Below, in pieces: positions 34,901 through 44,236 of a stretch of DNA of 64,000 bases (within the stretch, counting starts at the first letter, position 1; each line of letters opens with the position of its first letter). The position numbers and the translations under genes were made by a program. The DNA lies in NCBI RefSeq assembly GCF_030177895.1, contig NZ_CP123448.1:1240001-1304000 (forward strand). The letters are read 5' to 3'. The stretch comes from Kingella negevensis. GTDB lineage: Bacteria > Pseudomonadota > Gammaproteobacteria > Burkholderiales > Neisseriaceae. The notes beneath the pieces were generated by a model. That model worked only from the letters and a program-made list of their open reading frames with translations, was not told the DNA's origin and made no database searches.

Positions 34901-36605
34901 CTGCTGCACCACTTGTGAGGTTTGCGTGAATTGGTCTTGTTTGCTGCCAATGGTAAAGCCAATACCACCGGTTCCCATCAATCCTGATTTTTTCGTTTGA
35001 TGGGATTCTCGGTCGTTGTAATAGCTTTGCGCTGTCGTCAGTTGCGCATTATGTCCTGCGTGTAGCTGGGCTTTTTGTTCGGAAACAATATCGCTGCCCA
35101 CGATATTCAGGTCGTGTCCTGCGTCCATGTAAACCAGTTTGCCTGTTACACTGCTGCCCTGCGCTTCATCATGTTGCCGTTGGTAGGTATCTAGCTGGTT
35201 GCTTTTGGACAGCAATTTTTTGGATGTGGTGTACACCGATTCATCCAAATCCAATGTGCTTCTGCCTTCGCTGATTTGGATGTCGTGCCCTGCTTGCAGC
35301 GCAGTAAGCCCTTTTTCACTGTCTAAATTCCCTTGACGGATTTTGATGTCATTGCCCGCTTTAACCAGCAAATCGCCTTGGCTTTGAATGTCAGTGCCCA
35401 CTTCGGCGGTTTGATGGACATGACGGTGGTTTTTATCATTCAGGCTGCCATAGCTCTCGTGGCGTTCCGTGGCAACCGTGCCCAAATCCACATTGCCCTG
35501 TTCGGAGATGATTTGGGTTTTACCGCCTTGACTGGTATTGCGCACCACTGCGCCATTGAGCTGAGTGTCGTGTTTGGATTGAATGCTGAGTATGCCGCCT
35601 TCGCTGCCATCCTCGCCCACGGATAAGCGCGCCACTTTATCAACGACTGTGTTGCCGTTTTGTTTGTCGCCCGATGTCGCAGTGGTGCTACTCGCATTGA
35701 TTTGGTCGGCAGTCAAACTCAATAGCTTGCCTGCGGCAATGTCGCCACCTTGCAGATTGATTTGGTTTTTCGCTTCTAGCCAGACTTTTTCACCACGGAT
35801 TTGCCCGCTGTGTTCAATATTTTGCGCACGCAAATCCACCACCTTACGCCCCGCAATGGTGCCACCATTGCGAAGGTCGTCAACACTCAATTGCAACACA
35901 TTGGCACTAATCAGGCTGCCTGTGCTATTCAAATCCCCTTTACGCGCCACCACATACACTTTGGGCACGAGTACGGTTTGTTGGCTGCCGTCTTTCAAGG
36001 TAACGGTTTGGTTCTCCAACCAAACAATGTCGCTGGTTAATTGCGCCACTTGTGTGGCACTGAGTGCGACACCCGGCACCAGTTGTTGGCTGCGGGCAAA
36101 GGTGATGCCTGCGTCCATTAAGGCTTTCAACTGGTCTTCATCGTTGTTATAGCCATCCAAACGGCGATAGCCCGTTAAACGGGCGATTTGTTCATTGACC
36201 AGTTTTTGCTCGTAGTAACCATCGCCTAGGCGTTTGTACTTGTTCGTTGGGTTAAAGGCAGCTAACAAGTAATCGCCACCTAGCCATTGGCGGTAGTTGG
36301 TAAAGGCTGGGTCGGTTTCTACAAGGTAGTCGGGGTGATTGGGTTGGGTGGTGTATAGGCTGCTGTTGGGTAAAACAACTGTTGATTGCTGATTTCGTTG
36401 TGCTCCATGAATAGATGGAGCTACCAAACCCGTAACATCTGCTGGATTGCCTAATTGAGTAGGCAAATTAGATACGTGCTCTTCTACCCATGCAACATTG
36501 AGATTGTAGGTTGCTGATTGTGTTTGGTTATAGTCTCGGTAATCTACCTCTGTGCGCCGTTGCCGTTTTCTACGTTTATACCACCCCTACTTCTTAAAAC
36601 ATTTT
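31958..36605 (-). pseudogene. CdiA/FHA-type exoprotein, 5' truncated by an IS1 element
   Basis: About 1540 codons remain; an in-frame TAG near 36588 and the IS at 36606 close the 5' side. Signal peptide, TPS secretion domain and early repeats are missing. The remaining part shows haemagglutinin repeats (about residues 1-1010), a helical part after SLKNVFDKE (about 1026), a Gly/Ala-rich pre-toxin region with GANVDWHNRQLHPSE, MTLGVAAVTAGR, and a 125-residue toxin. The toxin has HIIERHRQEFLKKGIS and FTYNGTKHRVAIDIG..FIVGANP, resembling BECR-fold RNase toxins. Without its N-terminus it cannot be secreted. Confidence 0.85.
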
Positions 36606-37412
36606 GGTGGTGTCCTGAAAAGTGTGCTGTAAAACTAAACAATGCCAAAGTGAATATCAAAGAAAGCTAAATCAAAAACTTTCTTGTGATAAAACATACT
36701 TTTAGAAAAACAACACGTTTTTCTAAACGCTCGCCTTACTTTGTGCCGTAAACGACAGTTATTACCCTCAATGCCAACTGTGTGTTGCTTACCAACTAGA
36801 TGCCATTCTTCATTTGAAAAGACATTTAAAAATGCAGCCCAGTCGTCGGTCGCAATTCTGTCATAGGTTACACGCAACTCTTTCAAACGCCGTTTGAGTG
36901 CTCGCGCTGTTGCTAAATCGTGCTTACCCCAAACGTAAGCGACAATTTCGCCACTTTCTCTGTGATAGGCATAGACTAGCCATACTTTATTAGACTTGTT
37001 ACCGACAAATGTCCAAAACTCGTCTATTTCAAGTGTAGAGTAATGTTTTTGTTTAGGAAATGGCTCAAACTCATGGCGTTTTAAGGCAGCCTGAACTTTG
37101 TCTTTGCTGTAACCCGTAATTGCTGCAATATCGCGAATGCCACAACCTCTAACGGTCATTCTCCAAACCTGTTCATCAGCTTTGGAATGACAACCCTTAT
37201 AGGTAAGGTTATGGTCGCCAATAAAATTACGGCAGCAATCTTTACAAAAATACTTTTGTTTACGATTGCCAGAGTAGCCATTTTTCTTTATATTTTGTCC
37301 TTGGCAGCGAGGACAAATTAGAGTTATTTCTGTTTTCACACACTCAAATATACTCTGTTTTCGCTGCTTTTTTATTGCTTATTTTTTACAGCACACTTTT
37401 CAGGACACCACC
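36606..37412 (-). mobile_element. IS1-family element, copy A
   Basis: 807 bp with inverted repeats GGTGGTGTCCTGAAAAGTGT. It cuts the cdiA-like gene. Flanks (AACATTTT left, AACAGCTA right) are not duplicates, so the site has rearranged. Copy B begins just 8 bases further. Confidence 0.88.
36635..37339 (-). CDS. IS1-family transposase
   Basis: 234 residues in a single frame, unlike classical IS1 with a frameshift. N-terminal zinc finger CPRCQGQNIKKNG..YFCKDC, HTH GCGIRDIAAITGYSKDKVQ, and a DDE domain with LEIDEFWTFV, TDDWAAF and the IS1-typical CFSKSMFYHKKVFDLAFF ending. Confidence 0.9.
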   Translation of the reverse strand: MKTEITLICPRCQGQNIKKNGYSGNRKQKYFCKDCCRNFIGDHNLTYKGCHSKADEQVWRMTVRGCGIRDIAAITGYSKDKVQAALKRHEFEPFPKQKHYSTLEIDEFWTFVGNKSNKVWLVYAYHRESGEIVAYVWGKHDLATARALKRRLKELRVTYDRIATDDWAAFLNVFSNEEWHLVGKQHTVGIEGNNCRLRHKVRRAFRKTCCFSKSMFYHKKVFDLAFFDIHFGIV

Positions 37413-37420
37413 AACAGCTA

Positions 37421-38227
37421 GGTGGTGTCCTGAAAAGTGTGCTGTAAAACTAAACAATGCCAAAGTGAATATCAAAGAAAGCTAAATCAAAAACTTTCTT
37501 GTGATAAAACATACTTTTAGAAAAGCAACACGTTTTTCTAAACGCTCGCCTTACTTTGTGCCGTAAACGACAGTTATTACCCTCAATGCCAACTGTGTGT
37601 TGCTTACCAACTAGATGCCATTCTTCATTTGAAAAGACATTTAAAAATGCAGCCCAGTCGTCGGTCGCCATTCTGTCGTAAGTTATGCGTAATTCTTTTA
37701 AACGCTGTTTGAGTGCTCGCGCTGTTGCTAAATCGTGCTTACCCCAAACGTAAGCGACAATTTCGCCACTTTCTCTGTGATAGGCATAGACTAGCCACAC
37801 TTTATTAGACTTGTTACCGACAAATGTCCAAAACTCGTCTATTTCAAGTGTAGAGTAATGTTTTTGTTTAGGAAATGGCTCAAACTCATGGCGTTTTAAA
37901 GCAGCCTGAACCTTGTCTTTGCTGTAACCCGTAATTGCTGCAATATCGCGAATACCACAACCTCTAACGGTCATTCTCCAAACCTGTTCATCAGCTTTGG
38001 AATGACAACCCTTATAGGTAAGGTTATGGTCGCCAATAAAATTACGACAACAATCTTTGCAAAAATATTTTTGTTTACGATTGCCAGAGTAGCCATTTTT
38101 CTTTATATTTTGTCCTTGGCAGCGAGGACATTTCAGAGTTATTTGTATTTTCACACATTCAATAATACTCTGTTTTCGCTGCTTTTTTATTGCTTATTTT
38201 TTACAGCACATTTTTCAGGACACTACC
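37421..38227 (-). mobile_element. IS1-family element, copy B
   Basis: 807 bp, tandem to copy A with AACAGCTA between them. Its right end is the variant AGGACACTACC. The 8 bases after it (AAAATAAG) are the reverse complement of the 8 bases after copy C, evidence for an inversion between B and C. Confidence 0.88.
37450..38154 (-). CDS. IS1-family transposase
   Basis: 234 residues, intact, differing from copy A at a few positions: N-terminus MKIQITLK, then KQRLKELRITYDRMATDDW. It shares its N-terminus with copy C. Confidence 0.9.
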   Translation of the reverse strand: MKIQITLKCPRCQGQNIKKNGYSGNRKQKYFCKDCCRNFIGDHNLTYKGCHSKADEQVWRMTVRGCGIRDIAAITGYSKDKVQAALKRHEFEPFPKQKHYSTLEIDEFWTFVGNKSNKVWLVYAYHRESGEIVAYVWGKHDLATARALKQRLKELRITYDRMATDDWAAFLNVFSNEEWHLVGKQHTVGIEGNNCRLRHKVRRAFRKTCCFSKSMFYHKKVFDLAFFDIHFGIV

Positions 38228-38334
38228 AAAATAAGATTTATTGCTTACACGCATTTAAGAAGAAGACGCGGAGAACTTCGAAAAAGGATACTGAAATAAT
38301 TAGAAAACGGTATTCTGAAGTTAAAAAATTTTGA
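38228..38334 (+). pseudogene. higB: higB toxin gene, 3' half
   Basis: Reads FKNKIYCLHAFKKKTRRTSK, DTEIIRKRYSEVKKF and a stop, the conserved C-terminal half of Gp49/HigB toxins (VLHAFQKKT pattern). The first 8 bases AAAATAAG are the target duplication of the IS1 element. The 5' half is at 41619-41852 on the other strand. Split by insertion and then inversion. Confidence 0.82.
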
Positions 38335-38520
38335 TAAATCAAATATATTTTCTTATTAAATTGATAAAAATAATCGAAGAACGATTTTATAATTAAATAG
38401 TGAAAAGTAATTAAACAACTATTTAAATGATTAAAGACTCAGATAGTCCTTTGGAATATCTTAATTATGATTGATACTAAAATTCGCCATATAACACCTG
38501 CTGACAGTAATATTTTTTGA
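38335..38520. other. AT-rich spacer between higB and higA remnants
   Basis: About 190 bases, very AT-rich. No gene, repeat or clear promoter recognised. Confidence 0.4.
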
Positions 38521-38777
38521 GATTTGAGCCACAAAAGGCAGAAAAATTGAAGGCCGAAAGCCAATTATTACTTGAAACCAAATTAATGTTGTCGCAAAGT
38601 GTGGGCGATTGGATTAAAGAAAATAAGCTAAAGCAAGAAGAAGCAGCAGAAATCTTGGGCGTGAGTCGTCTGCGTATTTCTGATGTGGTGAATTAAAAAA
38701 TTGGTAAGTTTACAGTGGATACGCTAATTGGTATGTTGGTTAAAGCTGGGGAAACTGTACAGATTGAAGTGAAATAA
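38521..38777 (+). pseudogene. higA: higA-like XRE antitoxin with an in-frame stop
   Basis: The frame reads VGDWIKENKLKQEEAAEILG, VSRLRISDVVN, then TAA (38693-38695), then KIGKFTVDTLIGMLVKAGETVQIEVK. This is the HTH of HigA-type antitoxins (DUF6290/XRE), in which N-x-K usually continues where the stop now stands. It follows the higB 3' half on the same strand, so the original order was higB-higA. Confidence 0.75.
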
Positions 38778-38844
38778 GAAATGCAGCCTGAAAAATGAGT
38801 TTTCAGGCTGCGTGATGTTTGGTGCGTGTGGCACACCCTGCCAT

Positions 38845-39636
38845 TTATTCCCAAGCGTCCAAAAACGCGCCCCAGTGTTCTTTTTCTTCAGACAAAGTAA
38901 ACAAATACTCGTACAATTTTTCCACTTCGCTTTCGTATTCTTCGCGTGTGATTGCGCCGCTCATCAGGCGGTAGCGTTGGAACACGAGATAAGTGTTGGC
39001 GACATCGGTTTCGCAGTAATCGCGGATTTCTTGTACTTTGCCGTCTTGGAATGCTTGCCAAACTTGGCTGCCGTCCATGCCGAGTTTACCGGGGAAACCA
39101 CACATTTTGGCAAGGTCGTCCAATGGAGCGTTGGCGCGTCCTGTATATATGGCGAGCAAGTCCATTAAATCGCAGTGGCGGTTGTGATAGCGGTTGATGT
39201 AGTTGTTGTATTTGAAATCGCGGCTGTCACGGAAATCGCCGTCGCCCATGTCCCAATAACGGGCTGCCTGAATGCCGTGAACGAGTGCGCGATAGTGCAG
39301 CACGGGCAGGTCAAAACCGCCGCCGTTCCAGCTCACGAGTTGCGGTGTATATTTGTCTATCAGTTTGAAAAATTCGGCGATGATTTCGGCTTCGCTGCTG
39401 TTAGTCTTGCCGAGTGTGCCGATGTGAACTTTGTCGCCCCAGCGTAGGCAGCAGGAAATAGCTAATACGCGTTGCAAATGGTGTGGCATGAAGTCGCTGC
39501 CTGTTTTGGCTCGGCGTTGTTGAAAGGCGTATTCGGCAACTTCGGCTTCGCTGAGGGTGCTTGGCAGTTGTTCTAATACGCGAATGGATTGGGTGTCGGG
39601 TATGGTTTCAATGTCAAATACGAGAATGGGGGTCAT
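38845..39636 (-). CDS. PolB-like 3'-5' exonuclease
   Basis: 263 residues from the ATG at 39636. DEDDy exonuclease: VFDIETIPD (Asp, Glu), SWNGGGFDLPVL (Asp), and YCETDVANTYLVF (Tyr..Asp). The family (predicted PolB-like exonuclease, DUF2364-type) is widespread in beta- and gammaproteobacteria and is probably a DNA or RNA trimming exonuclease. It lies inside the segment inverted between IS1 copies B and C. Confidence 0.85.
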   Translation of the reverse strand: MTPILVFDIETIPDTQSIRVLEQLPSTLSEAEVAEYAFQQRRAKTGSDFMPHHLQRVLAISCCLRWGDKVHIGTLGKTNSSEAEIIAEFFKLIDKYTPQLVSWNGGGFDLPVLHYRALVHGIQAARYWDMGDGDFRDSRDFKYNNYINRYHNRHCDLMDLLAIYTGRANAPLDDLAKMCGFPGKLGMDGSQVWQAFQDGKVQEIRDYCETDVANTYLVFQRYRLMSGAITREEYESEVEKLYEYLFTLSEEKEHWGAFLDAWE

Positions 39637-39791
39637 GTGTGGCTGCCTGAAAATGTGAAATTGAAATTGTGGCACGGTTTCAGGCTGCGTGAAAAGATTT
39701 TTTGATGATAATTTGTGCAAATTTGATTGTTATTTGTTTGTTTATTTGGGTATATTATGCGTTTTAATTTTTTGAATTGGGTAAGTTCTAC

Positions 39792-40622
39792 ATGAAATTT
39801 CGTACTGTTTTTTTGGCTTTGGCGATGACGACTGTGTTTTCAGGCTGCAAACAAAATTTGGCGGTGGCTGGCACGGAGAAAATGGCGGCGAGTGAGCCGA
39901 AAGCGGAGGCTACTAAACCTGCAGCTAAGGCGGAAGTGGGTAAAGATGTGCCTGCTGATGTGACGAAGGCGATTACGTCTAACTTGGAAACGCGTTATGC
40001 TGACCAAAAGTTAAAAATCCAAAGTGTGAGCAGTACGCCGATTGCTGGGTTGTATGAAATTGTGGCAAACGGTAAGCAGATTGCGTACACGGACGCGACA
40101 GGCAATTATATGTTGGTGGGCGATTTGATTGAAACGAAAGAGGGTCGCAGCTTAACGGAAGAGCGCAAGGCGGTGTTGAATGCGATTGATTACAGTGCGT
40201 TGCCGTTCCAATATGCTATTAAGGAAGTGCGCGGCAATGGTAAATTGCAAGTGGCGGTGTTCTCTGACCCTGATTGCCCGTTCTGCAAACGCTTGGAACA
40301 TGAATTTGCGCAGATGACGGACGTTACGATTTATAACTTTATGATGCCGATTACATCACTGCACCCTGATTCGGAGCGCAAGGCAGTTCAAATTATGTGT
40401 CAGCCAAACCCAACTCAAGCGTGGGTAGCTTGGATGCGTGAGGGCAAAATGCCGCCGAAAGTGGCTGAGTGCAATAATCATCACGTTCAGGAAACAATGG
40501 AACTGGGCGAGGGCTTTGGTTTCAATGGTACGCCTACGCTGGTGTTCCCGAATGGTCGAACGCAAAGCGGTTATTTGCCTACTGAGCAACTGGTTGAGGT
40601 TTTGAAAGCGAATCAGAAATAA
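39792..40622 (+). CDS. dsbC: Thiol:disulfide interchange protein DsbC, lipoprotein form
   Basis: 276 residues from the ATG at 39792. Signal peptide with lipobox VFSGC, so probably lipid-anchored in the periplasm. The lipobox is encoded by a DUS core. A dimerisation domain follows, then a thioredoxin fold with CPFC near residue 162, and cis-Pro in FNGTPTLVF. DsbC isomerises wrong disulfides in the periplasm. Inside the IS1-flanked inverted segment. Confidence 0.9.
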   Translation: MKFRTVFLALAMTTVFSGCKQNLAVAGTEKMAASEPKAEATKPAAKAEVGKDVPADVTKAITSNLETRYADQKLKIQSVSSTPIAGLYEIVANGKQIAYTDATGNYMLVGDLIETKEGRSLTEERKAVLNAIDYSALPFQYAIKEVRGNGKLQVAVFSDPDCPFCKRLEHEFAQMTDVTIYNFMMPITSLHPDSERKAVQIMCQPNPTQAWVAWMREGKMPPKVAECNNHHVQETMELGEGFGFNGTPTLVFPNGRTQSGYLPTEQLVEVLKANQK

Positions 40623-40627
40623 TAGGG

Positions 40628-40664
40628 AATGCAGCCTGAAAGAAATGTTTCAGGCTGCATTTTT
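40628..40664 (+). terminator. DUS-pair terminator after dsbC
   Basis: GCAGCCTGAAA / TTTCAGGCTGC followed by ATTTTTG. 40665-40811 holds nothing recognised. Confidence 0.8.
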
Positions 40665-40811
40665 GTTTTAAATATGGGGTAGTGACTACTTTGATACCCA
40701 GCAAAAAACAGCGTTAACTCTGCGGAAAGCCACAACTGGCGCAACTTTTAGCGAAATGAAGTGCTAAAACCACCTTTGATACCTTTTAAGCAAAAGCGAG
40801 CAAAAACAATC

Positions 40812-41618
40812 GGTGGTGTCCTGAAAAGTGTGCTGTAAAAAATAAGCAATAAAAAAGCAGCGAAAACAGAGTATTATTGAATGTGTGAAAATACAAATAA
40901 CTCTGAAATGTCCTCGCTGCCAAGGACAAAATATAAAGAAAAATGGCTACTCTGGCAATCGTAAACAAAAGTATTTTTGTAAAGATTGCTGCCGTAATTT
41001 TATTGGCGACCATAACCTTACCTATAAGGGTTGTCATTCCAAAGCTGATGAACAGGTTTGGAGAATGACCGTTAGAGGTTGTGGCATTCGCGATATTGCA
41101 GCAATTACGGGTTACAGCAAAGACAAAGTTCAGGCTGCCTTAAAACGCCATGAGTTTGAGCCATTTCCTAAACAAAAACATTACTCTACACTTGAAATAG
41201 ACGAGTTTTGGACATTTGTCGGTAACAAGTCTAATAAAGTGTGGCTAGTCTATGCCTATCACAGAGAAAGTGGCGAAATTGTCGCTTACGTTTGGGGTAA
41301 GCGCGATTTAGCAACAGCGCGAGCACTCAAACGGCGTTTGAAAGAGTTGCGTGTAACCTATGACAGAATTGCGACCGACGACTGGGCTGCATTTTTAAAT
41401 GTCTTTTCAAATGAAGAATGGCATCTAGTTGGTAAGCAACACACAGTTGGCATTGAGGGTAATAACTGTCGTTTACGGCACAAAGTAAGGCGAGCGTTTA
41501 GAAAAACGTGTTGCTTTTCTAAAAGTATGTTTTATCACAAGAAAGTTTTTGATTTGGCTTTCTTTGATATTCATTTTGGCATTGTTTAGTTTTACAGCAC
41601 ACTTTTCAGGACACCACC
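40812..41618 (+). mobile_element. IS1-family element, copy C
   Basis: 807 bp, inverted relative to copies A and B. Right flank CTTATTTT is the reverse complement of the flank of copy B (AAAATAAG). Left flank (AAACAATC) matches nothing nearby. Confidence 0.88.
40885..41589 (+). CDS. IS1-family transposase
   Basis: 234 residues, intact, with the same N-terminus as copy B (MKIQITLK) and the same central part as copy A (RRLKELRVTYDRIATDDW). That mosaic pattern is compatible with recombination between copies. Confidence 0.9.
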   Translation: MKIQITLKCPRCQGQNIKKNGYSGNRKQKYFCKDCCRNFIGDHNLTYKGCHSKADEQVWRMTVRGCGIRDIAAITGYSKDKVQAALKRHEFEPFPKQKHYSTLEIDEFWTFVGNKSNKVWLVYAYHRESGEIVAYVWGKRDLATARALKRRLKELRVTYDRIATDDWAAFLNVFSNEEWHLVGKQHTVGIEGNNCRLRHKVRRAFRKTCCFSKSMFYHKKVFDLAFFDIHFGIV

Positions 41619-41852
41619 CTTATTTTTAAACTTTGTAACATAAAACTATACGATATGTGCCTGTCTCATCAGATTGCCGAAGTCCCAAGATACCAGAACC
41701 TAAATTGCACATCGTTTTGAAATTCTTTGGTTTTTGTCCATGTTGTATTAGGTACACATCATGACCAAATTTTACTTTTATACTATCTGGAAATGATTTT
41801 CCTATATCCTGAGTATTACCCATCCAGACAAATCTTTTTTATTAATTTCCAT
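41619..41852 (-). pseudogene. higB: higB toxin gene, 5' half
   Basis: Starts MEINKK, then after a one-base slip in an A run (near 41836) reads FVWMGNTQDIGKSFPDSIK, GHDVYLIQHGQKPKNFKTM and GLRQSDETGTYRIV. This is the Gp49/HigB N-terminal half. An extra T near 41645 shifts the end; corrected, it reads VTKFKNK and joins exactly with the half at 38228 through the shared AAAATAAG. So the gene has two frameshifts, an IS insertion and an inversion. Confidence 0.82.
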
Positions 41853-41974
41853 TCATCATAAGCCCCAATCATAAATAAATTTATGTATAAAATTTTATAC
41901 AAATTAAAATTTCACATTTTTTCAGGCGGCCTTTCAAACTATAATAACCCCACAAAATCACTCACTTCACCCCC

Positions 41975-42844
41975 ATGACCCTAAACCAAATCACCCTAAT
42001 CGGCGTCGGCTTAATCGGCGGCTCATTTGTGCTAGACCTCAAACGCCAAAAGCGCATCCAAACCATCATCGGCATCGACCTAGACCCCACCAACCTAGAA
42101 CGCGCCATCGAACGCCGCGTGATAGACATCGCCCACACCCAAATTACCCCCGAATCCGTGCAACACAGCGACCTTGTACTCATCGCCACGCCCGTCGCCA
42201 CCCTGCCCAAAATCTGCGCCACCCTCGCTCCCATGCTGCCAGAAAACATCATCATCAGCGACGTAGGCAGCACCAAACAATCCGCCCTAGCCGCGTTCAA
42301 ACAACACCTACCGAAACACTACCCCCAATGTGTCGCCGCCCACCCAATAGCAGGCTCAGACCGCAGCGGCGCACTAGCCGCCCAATTCGGCTTATACCAA
42401 AACAAAAAACTCATTCTCTGCCCACACGAGCAACAAGACACACGCAGCCTGAAAACCATAGCCGAACTCTGGCAAACCGTCGGCGCAAACGTCCACCAAA
42501 TGACCGCACAAGAACACGACCAAATCTTCGCTGCCGTGTCCCACTTCCCCCATTTGCTCGCGTTCGCCTACGTTCACCAAATGCTAGACGACCCCAACGG
42601 CGCACGTTACTTAGGCTTCGCAGGCAGCGGCTTTCGCGACTTCACGCGCATCGCCGCCAGCAGCCCCGATATGTGGCGCGACATCGCCCTAGTCAACCGC
42701 GATAGTTTGCTGCAACTCATTGCCGCGCAAAAACAGCAATTAGACTATTTGGAACGCAGCCTGAAAAACGACAACGCCCAAGCCCTGTGGGATTATTTTC
42801 AGGCTGCCAAACAAGTGCGCGAAGAATGGGGCGAAACGCATTAA
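41975..42844 (+). CDS. tyrA: Prephenate dehydrogenase
   Basis: 289 residues. NAD-binding GVGLIGGS at residues 10-17 and the acidic end of strand 2 (GIDLD), the catalytic His region (HPIAGSDRSG), and C-terminal SHFPHLLAFA. It oxidises prephenate to 4-hydroxyphenylpyruvate for tyrosine. No chorismate mutase domain, as in other neisseriae. It is preceded by a non-coding region that includes an IS1 edge. Confidence 0.94.
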   Translation: MTLNQITLIGVGLIGGSFVLDLKRQKRIQTIIGIDLDPTNLERAIERRVIDIAHTQITPESVQHSDLVLIATPVATLPKICATLAPMLPENIIISDVGSTKQSALAAFKQHLPKHYPQCVAAHPIAGSDRSGALAAQFGLYQNKKLILCPHEQQDTRSLKTIAELWQTVGANVHQMTAQEHDQIFAAVSHFPHLLAFAYVHQMLDDPNGARYLGFAGSGFRDFTRIAASSPDMWRDIALVNRDSLLQLIAAQKQQLDYLERSLKNDNAQALWDYFQAAKQVREEWGETH

Positions 42845-42905
42845 ACCTTGATATTCCACGCCAACACCCCCATATCATGCAGCCTGAAAAACGGAAAACG
42901 AAACC

Positions 42906-43529
42906 ATGAACCAAATCAAAGACTATCTACAAACCCAAGCCCTCAAACTCAACCAAGACGAAGTTGCCATATCACGCGCCGCCGCCCAAACCGTTCTCCA
43001 AAACGGACGCGCCCACATTGAAAACCGCGTGATACTGCACGACCAACTCCCCCAAGAAATCGCCAGCCAAACCAAAGCCCTCAAACAGCTTTTCATGGCA
43101 CTCGATTCCACCAACACACGCCAAAAAGCCCAAACTGCCGTGATATACGGTTGGCAGCCTGAAAGCAACCAACTTATCCGCCTCGCCCAAACAGGCAAAC
43201 CCATTGAAACCCTTATCCCAGTAAACGAAGACAACGCATGGCAATACCTCGCCGCACGTACCGTCAATTCAGGCTGGGCAAACATCGCCGAAGATGTGGC
43301 TCGCTGGTTGGAAATCGACGAACTCAAAGGCGAACACAACCGCCGCGCCGTCAGCCAAATCAGCTTACCCATTGCAGGCGAAGACGGCATCGTTTACGGC
43401 GTATTGCACATTGAAACCGCCAAAATGCAGCCTGAAAACGAAATTGCCGATTGGGTAGGATTAGCGTTGGGCGTATTGCCCGTGTTGAGCCAACTTTTGC
43501 CACAAGAAACAGCAGAAGACGAAGCATAA
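42906..43529 (+). CDS. GAF-like domain protein
   Basis: 207 residues. The C-terminal two thirds look like a GAF sensor domain: TLIPVNEDNAWQYLAARTV, SGWANIAEDVARWLEI, SLPIAGEDGIVYGVLHIE, which are GAF strand patterns. N-terminal 70 residues are helical. No output domain is visible, so a role in signalling cannot be assigned. It lies 61 bases after tyrA and may be in its transcript. Confidence 0.65.
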   Translation: MNQIKDYLQTQALKLNQDEVAISRAAAQTVLQNGRAHIENRVILHDQLPQEIASQTKALKQLFMALDSTNTRQKAQTAVIYGWQPESNQLIRLAQTGKPIETLIPVNEDNAWQYLAARTVNSGWANIAEDVARWLEIDELKGEHNRRAVSQISLPIAGEDGIVYGVLHIETAKMQPENEIADWVGLALGVLPVLSQLLPQETAEDEA

Positions 43530-43634
43530 AACGCAGCCTGAAAAACAAAATTTTGCGTTAAAATAAGCCAATCCCTTTCAGGCAGCCTGAAACCCCATTT
43601 TCAGGCTGCCAAAACCATTTAAAAGACAAACACA

Positions 43635-44234
43635 ATGAACCAAAATCCCATTAAATACATCACCGCCTGCCGTCTACCCACAGAATACGGCGTTTTCCAA
43701 ATGCACGGCTTTGAAGACTCACGAACAGGGCAAGAACACATTGCCCTCGTTATGGGCGACATTTCAGGCAGCGAACCCGTGTTGTCCCGCATACACTCAG
43801 AATGCTTAACAGGCGACGCATTATTCTCACAAAAATGCGACTGCGGTCCACAGCTAGAAGCCGCCATGAAAGCTGTCCAACAAGCAGGGCGCGGCGTGAT
43901 TGTGTACCTTCGCCAAGAAGGACGCGGTATCGGCTTGCTCAACAAAATCCGTGCCTACGCCCTGCAAGACCAAGGCATGGACACCGTAGAAGCCAATCTC
44001 GCCCTCGGTTTGCCTGTGGACGCACGCGATTTCACCATCGCCAAACACATTTACGACCATTTAGGCGTACAATCCGTGCGATTACTCACCAACAACCCCA
44101 AAAAACTAGAAACCATGCGACAAAGCGGCATCAATATTGCTGAACGCCTACCGTTGCACGTCGGCATCAATCCCGAGAACCAAAAGTACCTCGACACCAA
44201 AGCCGAAAAACTCAACCACATGATGAAAGACTAA
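43635..44234 (+). CDS. ribA: GTP cyclohydrolase II
   Basis: 199 residues. Zinc cysteines in [15 protein letters not shown] (about 55, 66, 68), [16 protein letters not shown], and [10 protein letters not shown] are all present. It opens GTP to start riboflavin synthesis. It lacks a RibB domain, so it is a stand-alone RibA. Ends 2 bases before the next gene. Confidence 0.95.
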   Translation: MNQNPIKYITACRLPTEYGVFQMHGFEDSRTGQEHIALVMGDISGSEPVLSRIHSECLTGDALFSQKCDCGPQLEAAMKAVQQAGRGVIVYLRQEGRGIGLLNKIRAYALQDQGMDTVEANLALGLPVDARDFTIAKHIYDHLGVQSVRLLTNNPKKLETMRQSGINIAERLPLHVGINPENQKYLDTKAEKLNHMMKD

Positions 44235-44236
44235 AC

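Noticed and set aside
38002..38334. A 110-residue gene running out of IS1 copy B
   Set aside because: It is antisense IS1 sequence fused by chance to the higB 3' half. Only the part after 38228 has meaning.
36606..41618. IS1016/IS1595-type elements
   Set aside because: The zinc finger plus HTH front and the CFSKSMFYHKKV ending are those of IS1-family InsA/InsB, here in a single frame. IS1595 motifs are absent.
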